DNA from: Paramesorhizobium endophyticum
GTDB lineage: Bacteria > Pseudomonadota > Alphaproteobacteria > Rhizobiales > Rhizobiaceae
Direction of reading: 5' to 3'
Assembly (NCBI RefSeq): GCF_014640615.1
Contig: NZ_BMHH01000006.1
Coordinates: 62,001-126,000, forward strand
DNA: 64,000 bases
The position numbers were made by a program, and so were the translations under genes. Below, in pieces: positions 54,139 through 61,847 of the stretch. A model generated the notes under the pieces. It had not been told where the DNA came from. It searched no databases and saw nothing but the letters and a program-made list of their open reading frames with translations. How positions within the stretch are numbered: the stretch's first letter is position 1; every line of letters starts with the position of its first letter.

Positions 54139-55032
54139 ATGCCCGTCAAATATTTTCCCGCGCTTTTCGTTGTCCTCTGGGCCACCGGCTTCATCGGTGC
54201 GGGCTATGCCATGCCCTATTCCGAACCGTTCGGCTTCATGACGGTGCGGTTCTTTCTGGCGGCGGCGATCCTGGGTGTATGGGCGTTCGCAAGCGGAAGT
54301 CCGTGGCCGAACCGGCGCGGCGCACTCCATGCGGCGATTGCGGGATGCCTCATCCATGGCACCTATCTCTCCGGTCTCTTCTGGGCGGTGCATCAGGGCC
54401 TGCCCGCCGGCATGTCGGCGCTGGTGGTCGGTCTGCAGCCGCTGATCACCACGCTCATCGCTGGCGTGACGCTAAAGGAGAAGATCGAGGCGCGGCATTG
54501 GGCCGGGCTCGCCATCGGCTTCGTCGGCGTCGTCATGGTGCTCAGCCCGAAATTCTCGTTCCATTCCGGCGGGATCAATGCCGTGACCGTCGGGGTAATG
54601 TTCCTCGCCGTGCTCGCCATCAGCATCGGCACCGTGTGGCAGAAGCGCTTCGTCGGGCAGGTGGATGTGAAGACCGGGACCACCGTGCAATATCTCGCCG
54701 CCGCCATCCTCACCGGCATTTGCTCGCTCGCCTTCGAGAGCCATCAGGTGATCTGGTCGCCCTGGCTCCTCTTCGCCATGGCGTGGCTCGTGATCGTGCT
54801 TTCCATCGGCGCGGTGCTGCTGTTGATGGTGCTGATCCGCGAAGGCGCGGTGTCGAAGGTCGCCTCGCTCTTCTACCTTGTGCCCGGAACCACGGCGTTG
54901 ATGGCCTATTTCCTTTTCGGCGAGACGCTGAATCTCATCCAGCTTGCCGGCATGGCTATCACCACCTTCGGCGTGGCGCTGGCAACGGTCCGGGGCCTTA
55001 GCCTTCAGTCACTCCGTCTCGCGCCGCGATAG
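54139..55032 (+). CDS. EamA/DMT family transporter
   Basis: This is a 297-aa inner-membrane protein with ten predicted helices in two EamA halves. It begins MPVKYFPALFVVLWATGFIG, and QGLPAGMSALVVGLQPLITT and VASLFYLVPGTTALMAYFLF are the repeat signatures. A metabolite exporter is likely; the substrate is unknown. I chose ATG 54139; an upstream ATG at 54076 adds a basic, non-family extension. It overlaps convergent yihY by 28 bp. Confidence 0.85.
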   Translation: MPVKYFPALFVVLWATGFIGAGYAMPYSEPFGFMTVRFFLAAAILGVWAFASGSPWPNRRGALHAAIAGCLIHGTYLSGLFWAVHQGLPAGMSALVVGLQPLITTLIAGVTLKEKIEARHWAGLAIGFVGVVMVLSPKFSFHSGGINAVTVGVMFLAVLAISIGTVWQKRFVGQVDVKTGTTVQYLAAAILTGICSLAFESHQVIWSPWLLFAMAWLVIVLSIGAVLLLMVLIREGAVSKVASLFYLVPGTTALMAYFLFGETLNLIQLAGMAITTFGVALATVRGLSLQSLRLAPR

Positions 55033-55853
55033 TGGAGGATGGCGGCGTTGATTTCAGCGCCGAGAATGAAGATCGCCGCGACGATGTAGAGAAAGACGAT
55101 CGCCACCATGATCGAGGCGAGGCCCGCATAGGTCGAGACGTAATTGGCGAAGGTCTCCAGATATTTGGCGAAGACGATCGAGCCGACCAGCCAGGCGAGC
55201 AGGGTCACGCCGATGCCCGGCAGAATATCCAGAAACCCGCGTCTCCCCGCTGGCAGCCAGAGATGGACGACGAGAAGGCCTAGTATCAGAACGGCGATAG
55301 CGATGGCGTAGCGCCAGATGGTGAGGCTTCCCGTATAGGGCGCGATTGCCGGGAACCAATGTTCCGCGATGCGGACGCCGAGCGGGGCGAGAACGAGCAG
55401 GATGCTGATCGCCGTCAGAACCAATGTGGCGACGATGACGAAGCCGAGGCTCTGCAGGCGGCAGAAGATGACGGAGCGGGTATCGGTGACGCGATAGGCG
55501 CGGTTCAAGGCGATTCGCAGCGCCTCGATGCCATTGGAGGCAAAATAGGCCGCGGCGAGCACGCTGACCGTCAAAAGACCGCCGCGCCGCACGCTCAGCA
55601 CGTTTCGCACCTCATCCGCGATGGGCCGGGCGATGGTCGAAGGCCATGTATCGAAAATCACATGAACCGCCGTGTCGGCAAACGCGTTAGCCCCCAGGAA
55701 GCTTGCAAGCGAGGTGGCGAAGATCAGGAAGGGGAACAGCGCCATCAACCCCGAAAGGGTGATGTGGCTGGCGAAGGCCCAACCGTCATCGGAATAGAAA
55801 TGGCCGAACGCATCGCGTAAAACCTGCCAAAGGAACGTTCGGGTCAAATGCAT
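55005..55853 (-). CDS. YihY/virulence factor BrkB family protein
   Basis: This is a 282-aa inner-membrane protein with about six hydrophobic segments and the family pattern SDDGWAFASHITLSGLMALFPF, SNGIEALRIALNRAYRV and the glycine-rich GLASIMVAIVFLYIVAAIFI with ILGAEINA. YihY (once called a ribonuclease BN) has no proven function. It overlaps the DMT gene at the 3' end. Confidence 0.86.
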   Translation of the reverse strand: MHLTRTFLWQVLRDAFGHFYSDDGWAFASHITLSGLMALFPFLIFATSLASFLGANAFADTAVHVIFDTWPSTIARPIADEVRNVLSVRRGGLLTVSVLAAAYFASNGIEALRIALNRAYRVTDTRSVIFCRLQSLGFVIVATLVLTAISILLVLAPLGVRIAEHWFPAIAPYTGSLTIWRYAIAIAVLILGLLVVHLWLPAGRRGFLDILPGIGVTLLAWLVGSIVFAKYLETFANYVSTYAGLASIMVAIVFLYIVAAIFILGAEINAAILHYRGARRSD

Positions 55854-55912
55854 CGGTAGATATTTCCTTTCGGATGGCGACTGTTGTGACGGTATAGTGC
55901 CTTCCTCATCCT

Positions 55913-56024
55913 GCCGTCATTCTCGGGCTTGTCCCGAGAATCTGCGACAAGGATAAGAAAAGCAATTACCGTCCTGACAGACCAAACCTCGATAGATTCT
56001 CGGGACAAGCCCGAGAATGACGGC
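55913..56024. repeat. Perfect 31-bp inverted repeat (GTCATTCTCGGGCTTGTCCC family)
   Basis: Positions 55913-55943 and 55994-56024 are exact reverse complements 50 bp apart. Each arm contains the smaller dyad TCTCGGG-CTTGT-CCCGAGA. This is the GTCATTC...CGGGCTTGTCC type of dispersed palindrome common in Hyphomicrobiales. It fills the gap 55854-56160, in which I see no gene. Confidence 0.85.
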
Positions 56025-56160
56025 AAGAGGAAAGCGGCAGGTGACAGATTGCAACGGGCGGTGCGATATAGGAAGCCTTTGAATTTACGTGCGGGCGGCT
56101 TTCCAAAACCGATTTGAGTTTCGGGCTGATATTGTGGGAATGCAGGGAAGGGACTGCGAT

Positions 56161-56358
56161 ATGGACGTTTTTTTCAAGATAGCCGCGATGGTGATGATTC
56201 TTGCCGTCGCCTGTGTGCTCTTCATCGGCTTGCGCAACATGGTGCGCGGCGGCGATGGTAATTTCTCCAACAAGATGATGCAATTGCGTGTGCTGTTGCA
56301 GTTCATCGCAGTGGCGCTGATCGTGGCTGCCGTCTACTTTGCCCGTCACGCTTCATGA
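56161..56358 (+). CDS. HIG1-domain twin-transmembrane protein
   Basis: The 65-aa protein has two hydrophobic helices (about 6-25 and 44-61) joined by a loop with RNMVRGGDGNFSNKMMQLRV, which matches the hypoxia-induced (HIG_1_N) domain. Bacterial members are small inner-membrane proteins sometimes linked to respiratory complexes; function is not proven. I chose ATG 56161. It lies 12 bp before the cobalamin adenosyltransferase gene, a conserved neighbour in this order. Confidence 0.83.
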   Translation: MDVFFKIAAMVMILAVACVLFIGLRNMVRGGDGNFSNKMMQLRVLLQFIAVALIVAAVYFARHAS

Positions 56359-56370
56359 TCGGAGGATTGC

Positions 56371-56952
56371 ATGGTCCGGCTCAACAAGATTTACACGCGC
56401 ACCGGCGATGACGGCACGACCGGGCTCGGCAATGGCGAGCGGCGGCTGAAAAGCGATCTGCGCGTCGAGGCCTATGGCACGGTGGACGAGGCGAATGCCT
56501 GCATCGGGCTGGCGCGGCTGCATACGGGCGAAAGCCTCCCCGCGCTCGATGCCATGCTCGCCCGCATCCAGAACGATCTTTTCGACCTTGGCGCCGATCT
56601 TTCGACGCCGGATACCGGCGAGCCGCTCAAATATGAGCCACTGCGCATCGTCGAGGCGCAGGTAACACGGGTCGAGGCGGAAATCGACGAACTCAATGCG
56701 GCGCTCAGTCCTCTGCGCTCCTTCGTTCTGCCGGGAGGTACCCCCGCATCAGCCGCCCTGCATCTGGCGCGCACGGTGGCGCGGCGGTCAGAGCGGATCA
56801 TGGTCGCGCTTTCCCAGACGCCGGGCGAGCGGGTGACCGAAGCGGCGCTGCACTATATCAATCGCGTCTCGGATTTCCTGTTCGTCGCCGCGCGTGCCGC
56901 CAATGCCAATGGCGCGCTGGATGTGCTTTGGGTGCCGGGCAAGAACAGGTGA
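56371..56952 (+). CDS. Cob(I)yrinic acid a,c-diamide / cob(I)alamin adenosyltransferase (PduO type)
   Basis: This protein transfers adenosyl from ATP to cob(I)alamin to form adenosylcobalamin. The 193-aa protein has the N-terminal ATP-binding YTRTGDDGTTGLGNG, VEAYGTVDEANACIGLAR, and the C-terminal FVLPGGTPASAALHLARTVARR with SDFLFVAARAAN. All are PduO-type signatures. It complements the cobalamin synthesis genes cobS and cobT elsewhere in the window and lies in the HIG1-ATR-etfB-etfA-hbd cluster. Confidence 0.93.
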   Translation: MVRLNKIYTRTGDDGTTGLGNGERRLKSDLRVEAYGTVDEANACIGLARLHTGESLPALDAMLARIQNDLFDLGADLSTPDTGEPLKYEPLRIVEAQVTRVEAEIDELNAALSPLRSFVLPGGTPASAALHLARTVARRSERIMVALSQTPGERVTEAALHYINRVSDFLFVAARAANANGALDVLWVPGKNR

Positions 56953-56962
56953 ATGATTTCGC

Positions 56963-57005
56963 GCATGATCTCATCCAGAAAGTCTGCAACTTTTCGGGGT
57001 CGTGC
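56963..57005. repeat. Dispersed palindromic repeat, copy 4
   Basis: GCATGATCTCATCCAGAAAG, TCTGC, then CAACTTTTCGGGGTCGTGC form an imperfect hairpin between the adenosyltransferase gene and etfB. It is of the same family as the copies at 24638, 27630 and 38573. Confidence 0.7.
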
Positions 57006-57144
57006 TCGATTGACGTAAACGTCAATCACAATTACGGTCTCGCCCCGGTTCTTCCATTTTTGTCGGCTTCATGCCGGTTTCCGGCAAGTGGGTGACGGTT
57101 CCCGGGCGGTATATCCGTCCATGTCCATTCGAAAGGGTCAGCGC

Positions 57145-57894
57145 ATGAAAGTGCTCGTCGCTGTTAAGCGTGTCGTCGATTACAACGTCAAGATCAGGGT
57201 GAAGGGCGACGGTTCGGGTGTCGAGCTCGCCAATGTGAAGATGTCGATGAACCCGTTCGACGAGATCGCCGTCGAAGAGGCGATCCGCCTGAAGGAGGCC
57301 GGCAAGGTCGAGGAGATCGTCGCGGTGTCCATCGGGGCCGCCCAGTCGCAGGAGACGCTGCGCACGGCGCTCGCCATGGGCGCGGACCGCGCCATCCTCG
57401 TCAAGGTCGATGACGCCGTCGAGCCGCTGGCAGTGGCGAAGATCCTGAAGGGCGTGGTCGAGGCGGAACAGCCGCAGCTCGTTTTCCTCGGCAAACAGGC
57501 GATCGACGACGATTCCAACCAGACGGGCCAGATGCTTTCGGCGCTGCTTGGCTGGAGCCAGGGCACTTTCGCCTCGAAGGTCGAGCTTGCCGATGGCGCG
57601 GCCAAGGTGACCCGTGAAGTCGATGGCGGCCTGCAGACGGTCGAGATCAAGCTGCCGGCCATCGTCACCACCGATCTGCGTCTCAACCAGCCGCGCTATG
57701 CTTCGCTGCCCAATATCATGAAGGCGAAGAAGAAGCCGCTCGATGAAAAGACGGCGACCGATTACGGCGTCGATACCGCGCCGCGCCTCAAAGTGCTCAA
57801 GACCGAAGAGCCGGGTGGGCGCAAGGCGGGCGTGAAAGTGGCTTCCGTCGCCGAACTGGTCGACAAGCTCAAGAACGAAGCCGGCGTACTCTAA
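57145..57894 (+). CDS. etfB: Electron transfer flavoprotein subunit beta
   Basis: EtfB with EtfA shuttles electrons from acyl-CoA and other dehydrogenases to ETF-quinone oxidoreductase. The 249-aa protein starts [20 protein letters not shown] and has [37 protein letters not shown] and [20 protein letters not shown], the ETF-beta signature. I chose ATG 57145 with AAAGGG upstream. It is followed by etfA after 21 bp. Confidence 0.95.
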   Translation: MKVLVAVKRVVDYNVKIRVKGDGSGVELANVKMSMNPFDEIAVEEAIRLKEAGKVEEIVAVSIGAAQSQETLRTALAMGADRAILVKVDDAVEPLAVAKILKGVVEAEQPQLVFLGKQAIDDDSNQTGQMLSALLGWSQGTFASKVELADGAAKVTREVDGGLQTVEIKLPAIVTTDLRLNQPRYASLPNIMKAKKKPLDEKTATDYGVDTAPRLKVLKTEEPGGRKAGVKVASVAELVDKLKNEAGVL

Positions 57895-57915
57895 TTCAGG
57901 GAAGGGGATTTTCAC

Positions 57916-58845
57916 ATGGCCATTCTTCTTGTTGCCGAACACGACAACGCAACCCTTTCCGACCAGACCGCCAAGGCGCTGACGGCGGCTTCGCAGATCG
58001 GCGGGGATATCGACATCCTCATCGCTGGCAAGGGCGCGAAGCCTGCTGCCGACGCGGCTGCGGCGCTCAAGGGCGTGCGCAAGGTGCTGCTCGCCGACAG
58101 CGTGGAACTCGAAAACCAGCTGGCGGAGCCGGCCGCGGCGCTCGTCGTCTCGCTCGCGGGCGATTACGACACGATCATCGCCCCAGCGACCACTTCGGGC
58201 AAGAACATCCTGCCACGCGTCGCGGCGCTGCTCGACGTGATGCAGGTTTCCGACGTCATCGAAGTGGTTTCGCCTGACACATTCAAGCGCCCGATCTATG
58301 CCGGGAACGCCATCCAGACGGTGCAGACGAGCGATGCCAAGAAGGTTATCACCGTGCGCACCGCCTCGTTCCAGGCGGCGGGTGCGGGCGGCGCGGCCCC
58401 GGTCGAGACGGTCAATGCCGCCGGCGATCCCGCCCTGTCGAAATTCGTCGAGGCGAAGCTCTCCGGCGGCGACCGTCCGGAACTGACCTCGGCCAAGATC
58501 ATCATCTCGGGCGGTCGCGCGCTCGGCTCGTCGGAGAAGTTCAGGGAAGTCATCCTGCCCGTCGCCGACAAGCTCGGCGCGGCGGTCGGCGCTTCGCGCG
58601 CGGCGGTCGATGCGGGCTATGCGCCCAATGACTGGCAGGTGGGCCAGACGGGCAAGGTGGTCGCGCCCGATCTCTACATCGCCTGCGGCATTTCCGGCGC
58701 TATCCAGCATCTGGCGGGCATGAAGGACTCCAAGGTCATCGTCGCCATCAACAAGGATGAGGAAGCGCCGATCTTCCAGGTGGCCGATTACGGCATTGTC
58801 GGCGATCTCTTCGAAATCCTGCCGCAGCTCGAAAAGGCGCTTTGA
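57916..58845 (+). CDS. etfA: Electron transfer flavoprotein subunit alpha
   Basis: EtfA is the FAD-carrying subunit of ETF. The 309-aa protein has [20 protein letters not shown] at the start, the FAD-binding C-terminal domain with ISGGRALGS, and the ETF-alpha signature [20 protein letters not shown] with [12 protein letters not shown]. The ATG is preceded by GGAAGGGG. It is co-transcribed with etfB and probably with the 3-hydroxyacyl-CoA dehydrogenase gene downstream. Confidence 0.95.
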   Translation: MAILLVAEHDNATLSDQTAKALTAASQIGGDIDILIAGKGAKPAADAAAALKGVRKVLLADSVELENQLAEPAAALVVSLAGDYDTIIAPATTSGKNILPRVAALLDVMQVSDVIEVVSPDTFKRPIYAGNAIQTVQTSDAKKVITVRTASFQAAGAGGAAPVETVNAAGDPALSKFVEAKLSGGDRPELTSAKIIISGGRALGSSEKFREVILPVADKLGAAVGASRAAVDAGYAPNDWQVGQTGKVVAPDLYIACGISGAIQHLAGMKDSKVIVAINKDEEAPIFQVADYGIVGDLFEILPQLEKAL

Positions 58846-58971
58846 GCTTTCGAAAGACCGCATGGCGAGCTTTTATAATTGATCGATTGAATTATGATGG
58901 CCGGGGTGGACGAACTCTACTCCGGCCATTTACTTTGCAATTTACCGCACAAGAAAACATCAGGGTGGAAT

Positions 58972-59853
58972 ATGGGCGCGACAATCAGGAAGATCGGGGT
59001 TATCGGAGCGGGGCAGATGGGCAGCGGCATCGCCCATGTCTGCGCCATCGCCGGCTATGATGTGTCGCTGCACGACGCTTCCCTGGAGCGGATGGAGAAC
59101 GGCATCGCCACGATCAACGGCAACATGTCGCGGCAGGTGGCTTCCGGCAAGCTCGATGAAACGGCTCATCGCGAGGCAATGGCGCGTATCCGCATGGCAG
59201 ACAGGATGGACAGCCTCGCCGATGCTGATCTGGTGATCGAGGCGGCGACGGAGGACGAGACCGTCAAGCGCAAGATCTATCAGCAGCTTTGCCCGATCCT
59301 CAATCCGCAGGCGCTCATCGCCACCAACACCTCCTCCATTTCCATAACCCGCCTCGCCTCGACCACGGACCGGCCGGAGCGTTTCATCGGCATCCACTTC
59401 ATGAACCCGGTGCCTGTGATGAAGCTGGTGGAACTGGTGCGCGGCATCGCCACCGAGGATGCGACCTTCAACACCGCCCGCGCCTTTGTGGAAAGCCTCG
59501 ACAAGACCGTGACGGTGGCGGAGGATTTCCCGGCCTTCATCGTCAACCGTATTCTCCTGCCGATGATCAACGAGGCGATCTATACGCTTTATGAGGGCGT
59601 CGGCACGGTCGATGCCATCGATACGGCCATGCGTATGGGCGCCAACCACCCGATGGGACCCTTGCAGCTTGCCGATTTCATCGGGCTCGATACCTGCCTG
59701 TCGATCATGCAGGTGCTTTATGAGGGGCTGGCGGATTCCAAATACCGGCCATGTCCGCTGCTGGTCAAATATGTCGAGGCTGGCTGGCTGGGACGCAAGT
59801 CGGGCCGCGGCTTCTACGACTATCGCGGCGAGCATCCGGTGCCGACGCGGTAA
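58972..59853 (+). CDS. 3-hydroxybutyryl-CoA dehydrogenase
   Basis: This protein oxidises or forms 3-hydroxyacyl-CoA with NAD(P), in beta-oxidation or polyhydroxybutyrate-related pathways. The 293-aa protein has the Rossmann motif GVIGAGQMGSGIA (9-21), NTSSISITRLA, and HFMNPVPVMKLVELVRG with the catalytic His, then VNRILLPMINEAIY and LDTCLSIMQVLYEG. I chose ATG 58972 with GGTGGA upstream; the longer frame from 58894 lacks similarity. It follows etfA by 126 bp, and the pathway link with ETF is clear. Confidence 0.92.
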   Translation: MGATIRKIGVIGAGQMGSGIAHVCAIAGYDVSLHDASLERMENGIATINGNMSRQVASGKLDETAHREAMARIRMADRMDSLADADLVIEAATEDETVKRKIYQQLCPILNPQALIATNTSSISITRLASTTDRPERFIGIHFMNPVPVMKLVELVRGIATEDATFNTARAFVESLDKTVTVAEDFPAFIVNRILLPMINEAIYTLYEGVGTVDAIDTAMRMGANHPMGPLQLADFIGLDTCLSIMQVLYEGLADSKYRPCPLLVKYVEAGWLGRKSGRGFYDYRGEHPVPTR

Positions 59854-60016
59854 GGTGCCTGCGGTTATCAAGCGATATAGTTTGCTTACTTTCTGTTAAC
59901 CTTGCGCATTCACTTGGTGTTCACCTTTAACCGTTAAATTTGTCTTTAATGGCAATCGCGGGAGCGCGTTCCTGCGAAAAATGCCAATTCAAATCAACAG
60001 GTTACAGGACAGGGCG

Positions 60017-60145
60017 ATGAGCATCCTCATTCAATTGCGTCATAGCGCAACCGTTATTCGTGAATTCCTGGCGCCGTCCTACCGGCCCGAGCGCCACTAT
60101 ATGCGTGGTCCGGGACCGGCCTGTGCCGCGCGCACCCGCCACTGA
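60017..60145 (+). CDS. Possible small protein (42 aa, unrecognised)
   Basis: ATG 60017 follows a strong AGGACAGGG site and opens MSILIQLRHSATVIREFLAP, ending RGPGPACAARTRH at TGA 60143-60145. It sits alone in the gap 59854-60203, whose first part is AT-rich with TTAACC/GTTAAC motifs (59890-59950) that could hold a promoter, and an intrinsic hairpin follows 18 bp after the stop. I do not recognise the protein. A leader peptide or a conserved small protein is possible; translation is unproven. Confidence 0.45.
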   Translation: MSILIQLRHSATVIREFLAPSYRPERHYMRGPGPACAARTRH

Positions 60146-60160
60146 TTTCCCTCACGAATG

Positions 60161-60187
60161 AAAAAGGCCGGGCATTAACCCGGCCTT
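60161..60187 (-). terminator. Intrinsic terminator of cysK (possibly bidirectional)
   Basis: AAGGCCGGG and CCCGGCCTT flank a 6-nt loop (60164-60187). On the minus strand the stem is followed by TTT (TTTTT counting the last two stem bases), 17 nt after the cysK stop. On the plus strand TTGTGTTT follows, so it could also end the short transcript upstream. Confidence 0.8.
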
Positions 60188-60203
60188 GTGTTTAAAGGGC
60201 CGA

Positions 60204-61187
60204 TCAGCTCTCCAGCCCCTCGAACAGCGCCGTCGAGAGATAGCGCTCGGCGAAGGAGGGGATGATGATGACGATGTTCTTGCCCTTGTTTTCCGGCCGC
60301 TTGCCAATCTCCACCGCAGCCGTCAGCGCCGCGCCGGAGGAAATGCCGACCGGAATGCCCTCCAGGCGGGCGATGAGGCGGGCATTGGCGAAGGCATCGT
60401 CGTTCGAAACCTGAACCACCTCGTCATAAACCGTCGTATCCAGGATCTTCGGCGCAAAGCCAGCGCCGATGCCCTGGATCTTGTGCGGGCCGGGATTGCC
60501 GCCGGAGAGGACGGGTGAATCCTTCGGCTCCACCGCGACAACGCGGAAGGACGGCTTGCGCGCCTTGATGACCTGGCCGACGCCGGTGATGGTGCCGCCG
60601 GTGCCGATGCCGGAAACCAGAATATCCGCTTCGCCATTGGTATCGTTCCAGATTTCCTCCGCCGTGGTGCGGCGGTGGATTTCCGGGTTGGCCGGGTTCT
60701 CGAACTGCTGCGGGATGATGGCGTCTGGATTCTCGGCGACCAGTTCCTCAGCCTTGGCGATGGCGCCCTTCATGCCCTTGGCGCCTTCGGTAAGCACCAG
60801 CTCTGCGCCCAGCAGCTTCAGGAGCTTGCGCCGCTCGACCGACATGGTCTCCGGCATGGTCAGGATGAGGCGGTAGCCCTTGGCGGCGGCGGCAAAGGCG
60901 AGCGCGATGCCGGTATTGCCCGATGTTGGCTCTATCAGCGTCGTCTTGCCGGGAACGGCCTTGTCGGCTTCCTCCAGCGCCTCGATCATGGCAAGGCCGA
61001 TGCGGTCCTTGACGCTCGCCAGAGGGTTGAAAAACTCGAGCTTGGCGAGCAGATTGGCCTCGACGTCATTTTCCTTCGCAAACTTGTCGATGCGGACGAG
61101 GGGCGTATTGCCGATCGTCTCGATGATGGAACCATACACGCGGCCACGGCCCGGCGCGTGCGTTTCCCCTGATGCGGGCTTGTTCAT
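60204..61187 (-). CDS. cysK: Cysteine synthase A (O-acetylserine sulfhydrylase)
   Basis: CysK makes cysteine from O-acetylserine and sulfide, with PLP. The 327-aa protein has [19 protein letters not shown] Lys60 in [11 protein letters not shown], the substrate loop [13 protein letters not shown], and [12 protein letters not shown] for phosphate binding, with [11 protein letters not shown] near the end. Length is normal. It is monocistronic with a terminator. The window also holds metA, so two sulfur amino-acid steps are present but not linked. Confidence 0.95.
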   Translation of the reverse strand: MNKPASGETHAPGRGRVYGSIIETIGNTPLVRIDKFAKENDVEANLLAKLEFFNPLASVKDRIGLAMIEALEEADKAVPGKTTLIEPTSGNTGIALAFAAAAKGYRLILTMPETMSVERRKLLKLLGAELVLTEGAKGMKGAIAKAEELVAENPDAIIPQQFENPANPEIHRRTTAEEIWNDTNGEADILVSGIGTGGTITGVGQVIKARKPSFRVVAVEPKDSPVLSGGNPGPHKIQGIGAGFAPKILDTTVYDEVVQVSNDDAFANARLIARLEGIPVGISSGAALTAAVEIGKRPENKGKNIVIIIPSFAERYLSTALFEGLES

Positions 61188-61847
61188 GAGATCATCTCCC
61201 TGAGTTCATTTTCCCGATAGTATGGCGAATGACAGGAAAAACCTAGTTTCCGTTGTTCGCAAGCGGGTGGTGTGTTGGAATAAAAATCCAAAAGCCGGGT
61301 CTCCAGGAGTAAGAAATCAGCGCCCTTGCTGGAGCGTTCCGAGAAAACAACCGATGTCCGCGCTTTGCCGATATGGGCCTAAAGCGGCATTCCTGGGGAT
61401 GAACCCCGAATGCGAATGTGCTGATGGGAATGTTTTCCCGAAATTTGTGGCATTTTCGCCACATGAGCGAAGCCATCCCGCGTTCAAATAAAAGAACCTG
61501 TTAATGAATCCTAAATAATTTTCTCCGCTCGCTTGACACTGCAGACTCTGAGTCCGGATTGCGGCAGTGCAATATTTAGCAAGTGTTAATCTACTAAAGT
61601 ATTCTACCACATACAACCCAGGGGAGCGGAAATGAGCTATTGCCGCCTTCCTCATCTACAAGCGTTCTTCCGTCTGCCGTCATTTTCGATCAAAAGCTGT
61701 ATCGGCCACTTGCTCCCCTTCCTTCCGTCCCGGAGTCCGGCGTTTTGAGGGCATTTTCGCGGCATTGCCCGAATCATCGACCCTTGCTAGCGGCGCAGGT
61801 CAACTGGCCGGAACTCGGCTTGGTGGGAAAGCAATTTGTGAGGACGC
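61188..61847. other. 660-bp gap upstream of the autotransporter gene, no supported gene
   Basis: The interval holds the cysK promoter side, a small hairpin TGTGGCATTTTCGCCACA at about 61447-61464, and an AT-rich stretch (about 61495-61615) that may hold the autotransporter promoter. Open frames at 61222-61491 and 61640-61855 lack a ribosome-binding site and recognisable composition, so I do not call them. The composition is lower in GC than the surroundings. Confidence 0.5.

Noticed and set aside
57022-58863. 613-codon minus-strand open frame opposite etfB-etfA
   Set aside because: It is an antisense shadow of high-GC coding DNA. Its product is rich in Arg, Asp, Leu and His without domain structure, and both etf genes are clear on the other strand.
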